NCBI GenBank assembly: GCA_025355595.1
Contig: JANXZI010000193.1
Location: 1 to 10,401 of the forward strand
Direction of reading: 5' to 3'
DNA from: Spartobacteria bacterium
GTDB lineage: Bacteria; Verrucomicrobiota; Verrucomicrobiia; Chthoniobacterales; Chthoniobacteraceae
Length of the DNA stretch: 10,401 nucleotides
Position numbers and translations under genes: made by a program. Positions 7,202-10,401 of the stretch are shown here, piece by piece; the first letter of the stretch is position 1, and each line of letters begins with the position of its first letter. The notes under the pieces are model-generated. The model made no database searches and was not told where the DNA came from. It saw only the letters and a program-made list of their open reading frames with translations.

Positions 7202-9409
7202 GTGCGAGCATCCGCCGTCAACGTCCGCAACCGCCGTGTCCTTGGCGCGATTTTCCTCGCGCCGGTTTTGTCGTTTTTGAATGCGGGGATCGCACTCGCG
7301 GCTGTGGATTTTGGCGCGCAGTTTGAAAAAGAAGTGCGCCCATTACTGGAGGAGAACTGCTTCAAGTGCCACGGGGAGGAGAAGCAGAAGGGCGGGCTGC
7401 GGATGGATCGCAAGGCGGACCTGATGAGTGGCGGTGATTCCGGCGAACCGGCGATCATCTTGGGAAAAGGTGTCGAGAGCCAGTTGGTCGCGCGCATGAG
7501 GACGACCAAGCCCGACGAGATGATGCCGCCGAAGGGCGAGCGGATGAAGCCCGAGCAGATCGCGGCCATCCAGCGGTGGATTGACAACGGCGCGCACTGG
7601 CCGTCGTCGGGGAAACCGGAAACGGAGATCGCGGCGAAGCCGTCAGCCGTGGCAAACACGAAAGTGATCACGGACAAGGATCGCGAGTTTTGGTCGTTCA
7701 AGATTCCGCAACGTTCCCAGGCTGCGGGCATGGCAAAAGCCGCATGGGCGAAACAGCCGGTTGATTTTTTCGTCGCATCCGCGCTGGCCAAAAGCGGGCT
7801 CGTTCCCGCGCCGGAAACCACGCCCGCGGTGCTGATCCGGCGCGTGACTTACGATCTCAGCGGAATGCCGCCGACGCCGGAGGAAATGGACGCGTTCGTC
7901 CAATCCGCAATCCGCAATCCGCAATCCGCAATCGAATCCGTCGTGGATCGGCTGCTCGCCTCGCCGCGTTTCGGCGAGCGCATGGCGAGCATGTGGCTGC
8001 CGCTCGCGCGCTATGCGGAGGATCAGGCGCATCAGGTGGGCAAGGACACGAAGTTTTTTTACCCAAATGCATACCACTACCGCGCGTGGGTGATTGATGC
8101 GTTCAACCGCGGGCTTCCGTATGATCAATTCGTGAAGCTGCAACTCGCGGCGGATCGCATGACCGGCACCGATCCCCGCGATCTCGCGGCGCTCGGTTTT
8201 CTCGGCCTCGGCCCGAAGTACTACAACCGCGGACGGCTCGACGTGCAGGCGGACGAATGGGAGGATCGTGTGGACACGGTGAGCCGCGCAATGCTCGGCC
8301 TCACGGTCGCGTGCGCGCGCTGCCACGATCATAAATTTGATCCCATCTCGATGCGCGACTACTACGCACTCGCCGGTGTCTTCGCGAGCACCTCGATGGT
8401 GAACAAGACCCCGGACGGCAAGGTCGCGAAAGACAGCAAGGCGGCTGACGTGGATCCCGCGATGCTCCATCTCGTCGAGGATGCGAAGCCGCAGAATCTG
8501 AATGTTTTCCTGCGCGGCAATGTCGAAAGCAAGGGGCCGATCGTGGCGCGGCGCTTCCTCGAAGTGCTCAGCAAAAGGGACGCGTCCGCATTCTCCGACG
8601 GCAGCGGGCGGCGTGAACTCGCGGAGCGGATCGCGAGCAGCGAAAATCCGCTCACGGCGCGCGTCTTCGTGAACCGTGTTTGGGCGCTGCTGCTCGGTCA
8701 GCCGCTCGTCTCGACGCCGAGCAATTTCGGGCACTCCGGCGCGCTGCCGACGCATCCCGAATTGCTCGACGATCTCGCGCGGCGCTTCATGGATGGCGGC
8801 TGGTCGGTGAAGGCGCTGGTGCGCGAAATCGTGCTCTCCGCGACTTACCGGCAGTCCTCCGAATGCGACGACGCGAAGCTCGCGCGCGATCCGGGCAACC
8901 GCAATTTTTCACGCATGAACCGCCGCCGGCTCACCTTCGAGCAATGGCGCGATTCCGTCCTGGCGCACAGCGGCAAGCTCACGGAATCCCTCGGCGCGAA
9001 GTCGGCGGACATTGATGCGCCGGATAATTCGTCGCGCACCGTTTATGCATTCGTGAGTCGGCTGAAACTTTCCGATCAGCTCATGCGCTTCGACTACCCG
9101 GATGCGAATGTCCACTCCGAGCAGCGCTCGGTCACGACCACGCCGATGCAGAAACTTTTCATGCTCAACAGTCCCTTCATGCTGCGCAACGCTGCGGCGT
9201 TTTCCGCGAGCTTGCAAGCCGGCGCGAGCGATGACACCGCGCGCATCGCGAACGCCTACCGCATGCTCCTCGCCCGCGAACCCGACGCCGCGGAGCGCGC
9301 GCTCGCCGCGGAATTTCTGAAACGCCCCTCGTCCTCACCCGGCATGACGCGCTGGGATCAATACGCGCAAATTCTGCTCATCTCGAACCCCATGCTTTAT
9401 GTGGACTGA
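7202..9409 (+). CDS. Secreted PSCyt1-DUF1549-DUF1553 protein
   Basis: A 735-residue protein from a GTG at 7202. This start is preferred because it gives a basic n-region (RASAVNVRNRR), a hydrophobic core (VLGAIFLAPVLSFL) and an Ala-x-Ala cleavage site (GIALAA) directly before the mature domain. The only in-frame ATGs upstream (6974, 6977) lie inside the opposing gene and would add Arg/Pro-rich sequence. Domains: planctomycete cytochrome C (PSCyt1) about 35-125 with CFKCH at 53-57 and MMPPKGERM; DUF1549 about 187-395 with YDLSGMPPTPEE at 217, VDRLLASPRFGER and a second heme-type motif CARCHDHKFDP from 371; DUF1553 about 450-725 with VFVNRVWALLLGQ, FGHSGALPTHPELLDDLA and SATYRQSS. The protein is extracytoplasmic and may bind c-type heme. 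Its reaction is unknown; the family is often near sulfatases and polysaccharide-degradation genes in Planctomycetes and Verrucomicrobia. It overlaps the DUF1501 gene by 11 bases. Family call is firm; the start is less certain. Confidence 0.93.
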   Translation: MRASAVNVRNRRVLGAIFLAPVLSFLNAGIALAAVDFGAQFEKEVRPLLEENCFKCHGEEKQKGGLRMDRKADLMSGGDSGEPAIILGKGVESQLVARMRTTKPDEMMPPKGERMKPEQIAAIQRWIDNGAHWPSSGKPETEIAAKPSAVANTKVITDKDREFWSFKIPQRSQAAGMAKAAWAKQPVDFFVASALAKSGLVPAPETTPAVLIRRVTYDLSGMPPTPEEMDAFVQSAIRNPQSAIESVVDRLLASPRFGERMASMWLPLARYAEDQAHQVGKDTKFFYPNAYHYRAWVIDAFNRGLPYDQFVKLQLAADRMTGTDPRDLAALGFLGLGPKYYNRGRLDVQADEWEDRVDTVSRAMLGLTVACARCHDHKFDPISMRDYYALAGVFASTSMVNKTPDGKVAKDSKAADVDPAMLHLVEDAKPQNLNVFLRGNVESKGPIVARRFLEVLSKRDASAFSDGSGRRELAERIASSENPLTARVFVNRVWALLLGQPLVSTPSNFGHSGALPTHPELLDDLARRFMDGGWSVKALVREIVLSATYRQSSECDDAKLARDPGNRNFSRMNRRRLTFEQWRDSVLAHSGKLTESLGAKSADIDAPDNSSRTVYAFVSRLKLSDQLMRFDYPDANVHSEQRSVTTTPMQKLFMLNSPFMLRNAAAFSASLQAGASDDTARIANAYRMLLAREPDAAERALAAEFLKRPSSSPGMTRWDQYAQILLISNPMLYVD
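7901..7933 (+). repeat. Heptanucleotide tandem repeat (CAATCCG, 4.7 copies) inside the DUF1549 domain
   Basis: Four perfect CAATCCG units (7901-7928) plus CAATC run in frame and encode QSAIRNPQSAI at residues 234-244. They sit between MPPTPEEMDAF and the VDRLLASPRFGER helix, where relatives usually have a short variable loop. Because the unit is 7 bp, loss or gain of one unit would shift the frame, and only changes of three units preserve it. Confidence 0.9.
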
Positions 9410-10401
9410 ACCCTCCTGCATCCTCACGCGCCGCCAGATGCTCGGCAAAATGTGCGCGGGCTTCGGCATGCTCGGCCTCGCCGCCGCGGCAGGCTCCGCG
9501 TCGGCTGCGGGGATTTCCGCGCCGCGGCTCGCGCACTTCGCGCCGCGTGCAAAACGGCTCGTGTTCCTTTTTCTGAATGGCGGCCCGTCGCATGTGGACA
9601 CGTTTGATCCAAAGCCCGCGCTCGCGAAATTCGAGGGGCAGCAGCCGGCGGGCGAGCTTTACCGGAAAAGCAAGGGCACCGGGTACATGCCGTCGCCGTT
9701 CGCATTTTCAAAGCACGGGCAGAGCGGCCTTGAGGTGAGCGAGTCGCTGCCGAATCTCGCGCGCGCGATTGATGACTGCTGCATCATCCGCTCGATGCAC
9801 ACCGACGTGCCGAACCACGAGCCCGCGCTGCTCGCGATGCACACGGGAAATCTCCAGCCCATCCGGCCTTCGCTCGGCTCGTGGCTGCTCTACGGCCTCG
9901 GCACCGAAAACAAAAATCTCCCTGGCTACATCGTGCTGCGCCCGAGCAACCAGATCGTTGTCGGCCCCGCGCTGTGGAGCAATAGCTTCCTGCCCGCGGA
10001 ATTCCAGGCCGCGAGCGTGCTCACATCCGACATGACGGTGGAAAAATTGATCGCCGACATCCGCAATGCGAACATCACCCGCGGCGAGCAACGCGAGCAG
10101 CTCGACCTGCTCGCGAAGCTGAACCAGCGCCACCTCGCACAGCGTGCGAACGACTCGGAACTCGACGGCCAGATCCGCGCGATGGAGACGGCATTCCAGA
10201 TGCAGCGCGAGGCGATGGACACATTTGACATCAGCCGCGAACCCGAGGCTGTGCGCAATCAGTACGGCACCACGCCGTTTGCGCGCTCGTGCCTGCTCGC
10301 GCGGCGGCTGCTCGAAGACGGCGTGCGCTGTGTCACCGTGTACTACACGACCACCGGCACGCAGCCGTGGGACACGCATTCGAATCACAACACGCAGCAC
10401 C
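9399..10401 (+). CDS. DUF1501 family protein with twin-arginine signal (3' end beyond window)
   Basis: Open for 334 codons from an ATG at 9399 to the right edge. The start overlaps the end of the preceding gene (ATGTGGACTGA), suggesting translational coupling. It is preferred over the internal ATG at 9438 because it keeps the twin-arginine motif TRRQML at residues 10-15, followed by a hydrophobic GFGMLGLAAAA and a likely Ala-x-Ala-type cleavage site near SASAA. The mature part shows the family signature RLVFLFLNGGPSHVDTFDPKP (53-73), then SESLPNLARAIDD, IIRSMHTDVPNHEPA, LGSWLLYGLG, and near the edge TPFARSCLLARRLLEDGVR and PWDTHSNH. DUF1501 belongs to the alkaline phosphatase-like superfamily, but its substrate is unknown. 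It is classically paired with PSCyt/DUF1549/DUF1553 proteins, as here. Export by Tat implies folding, perhaps with a metal, before transport. Family call is firm; catalytic function is not established. Confidence 0.94.
   Translation, partial: MWTEPSCILTRRQMLGKMCAGFGMLGLAAAAGSASAAGISAPRLAHFAPRAKRLVFLFLNGGPSHVDTFDPKPALAKFEGQQPAGELYRKSKGTGYMPSPFAFSKHGQSGLEVSESLPNLARAIDDCCIIRSMHTDVPNHEPALLAMHTGNLQPIRPSLGSWLLYGLGTENKNLPGYIVLRPSNQIVVGPALWSNSFLPAEFQAASVLTSDMTVEKLIADIRNANITRGEQREQLDLLAKLNQRHLAQRANDSELDGQIRAMETAFQMQREAMDTFDISREPEAVRNQYGTTPFARSCLLARRLLEDGVRCVTVYYTTTGTQPWDTHSNHNTQH

Noticed and set aside
7643..8755. A 370-codon minus-strand frame
   Set aside because: It is antisense to the DUF1549/DUF1553 domains, whose conserved motifs prove the plus strand is coding.
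9708..10400. A 230-codon minus-strand frame
   Set aside because: It is antisense to the DUF1501 gene, which has strong motifs on the plus strand.

Overview
The window is about two-thirds GC and densely coding. It holds three protein genes and one divergent intergenic gap. The protein families (planctomycete-type cytochrome c / DUF1549 / DUF1553, DUF1501, and a very large TPR + alpha-2-macroglobulin protein with an autotransporter-type beta-strand segment) are most at home in the Planctomycetes-Verrucomicrobia group. The mixture, including the CAATCCG heptamer and PATR-like motifs, suggests Verrucomicrobiota, perhaps a soil lineage related to Chthoniobacter. This placement is inferred from gene content, not from a marker gene.

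Layout. Positions 1-6986 on the minus strand are one uninterrupted reading frame of at least 2328 codons that runs off the left edge. It encodes an exported alpha-2-macroglobulin-like protein with a helical/TPR N-terminal third, macroglobulin domains including MG2, a bait-region domain, an MG7-type domain, a thioester-type alpha-toroid lacking its thioester cysteine, an MG10-like domain and a second helical tail. Positions 6987-7201 are the divergent gap, about half of which is a large imperfect palindrome. Positions 7202-9409 on the plus strand encode a secreted PSCyt1-DUF1549-DUF1553 protein with two CxxCH motifs. From 9399 to the right edge, overlapping it by 11 bases, is a DUF1501 protein with a twin-arginine signal. 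The last two genes form the widespread, functionally unresolved PSCyt/DUF1501 pair and are probably translated together.

The most unusual feature is inside the macroglobulin gene. The place where the protease bait should lie carries three copies of a motif resembling autotransporter-associated (PATR) beta-strand repeats, in DNA of clearly lower GC than its surroundings. Other features worth checking are the missing thioester cysteine (P-A-P-Q where C-x-E-Q is expected), a purine-rich low-complexity linker with foreign codon use in the N-terminal helical region, a 7-bp tandem repeat embedded in the DUF1549 reading frame, and the palindromic element between the divergent genes. All other long open frames look like antisense or out-of-frame shadows of these three genes. 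I saw no rRNA, tRNA, CRISPR array, transposase or convincing terminator.
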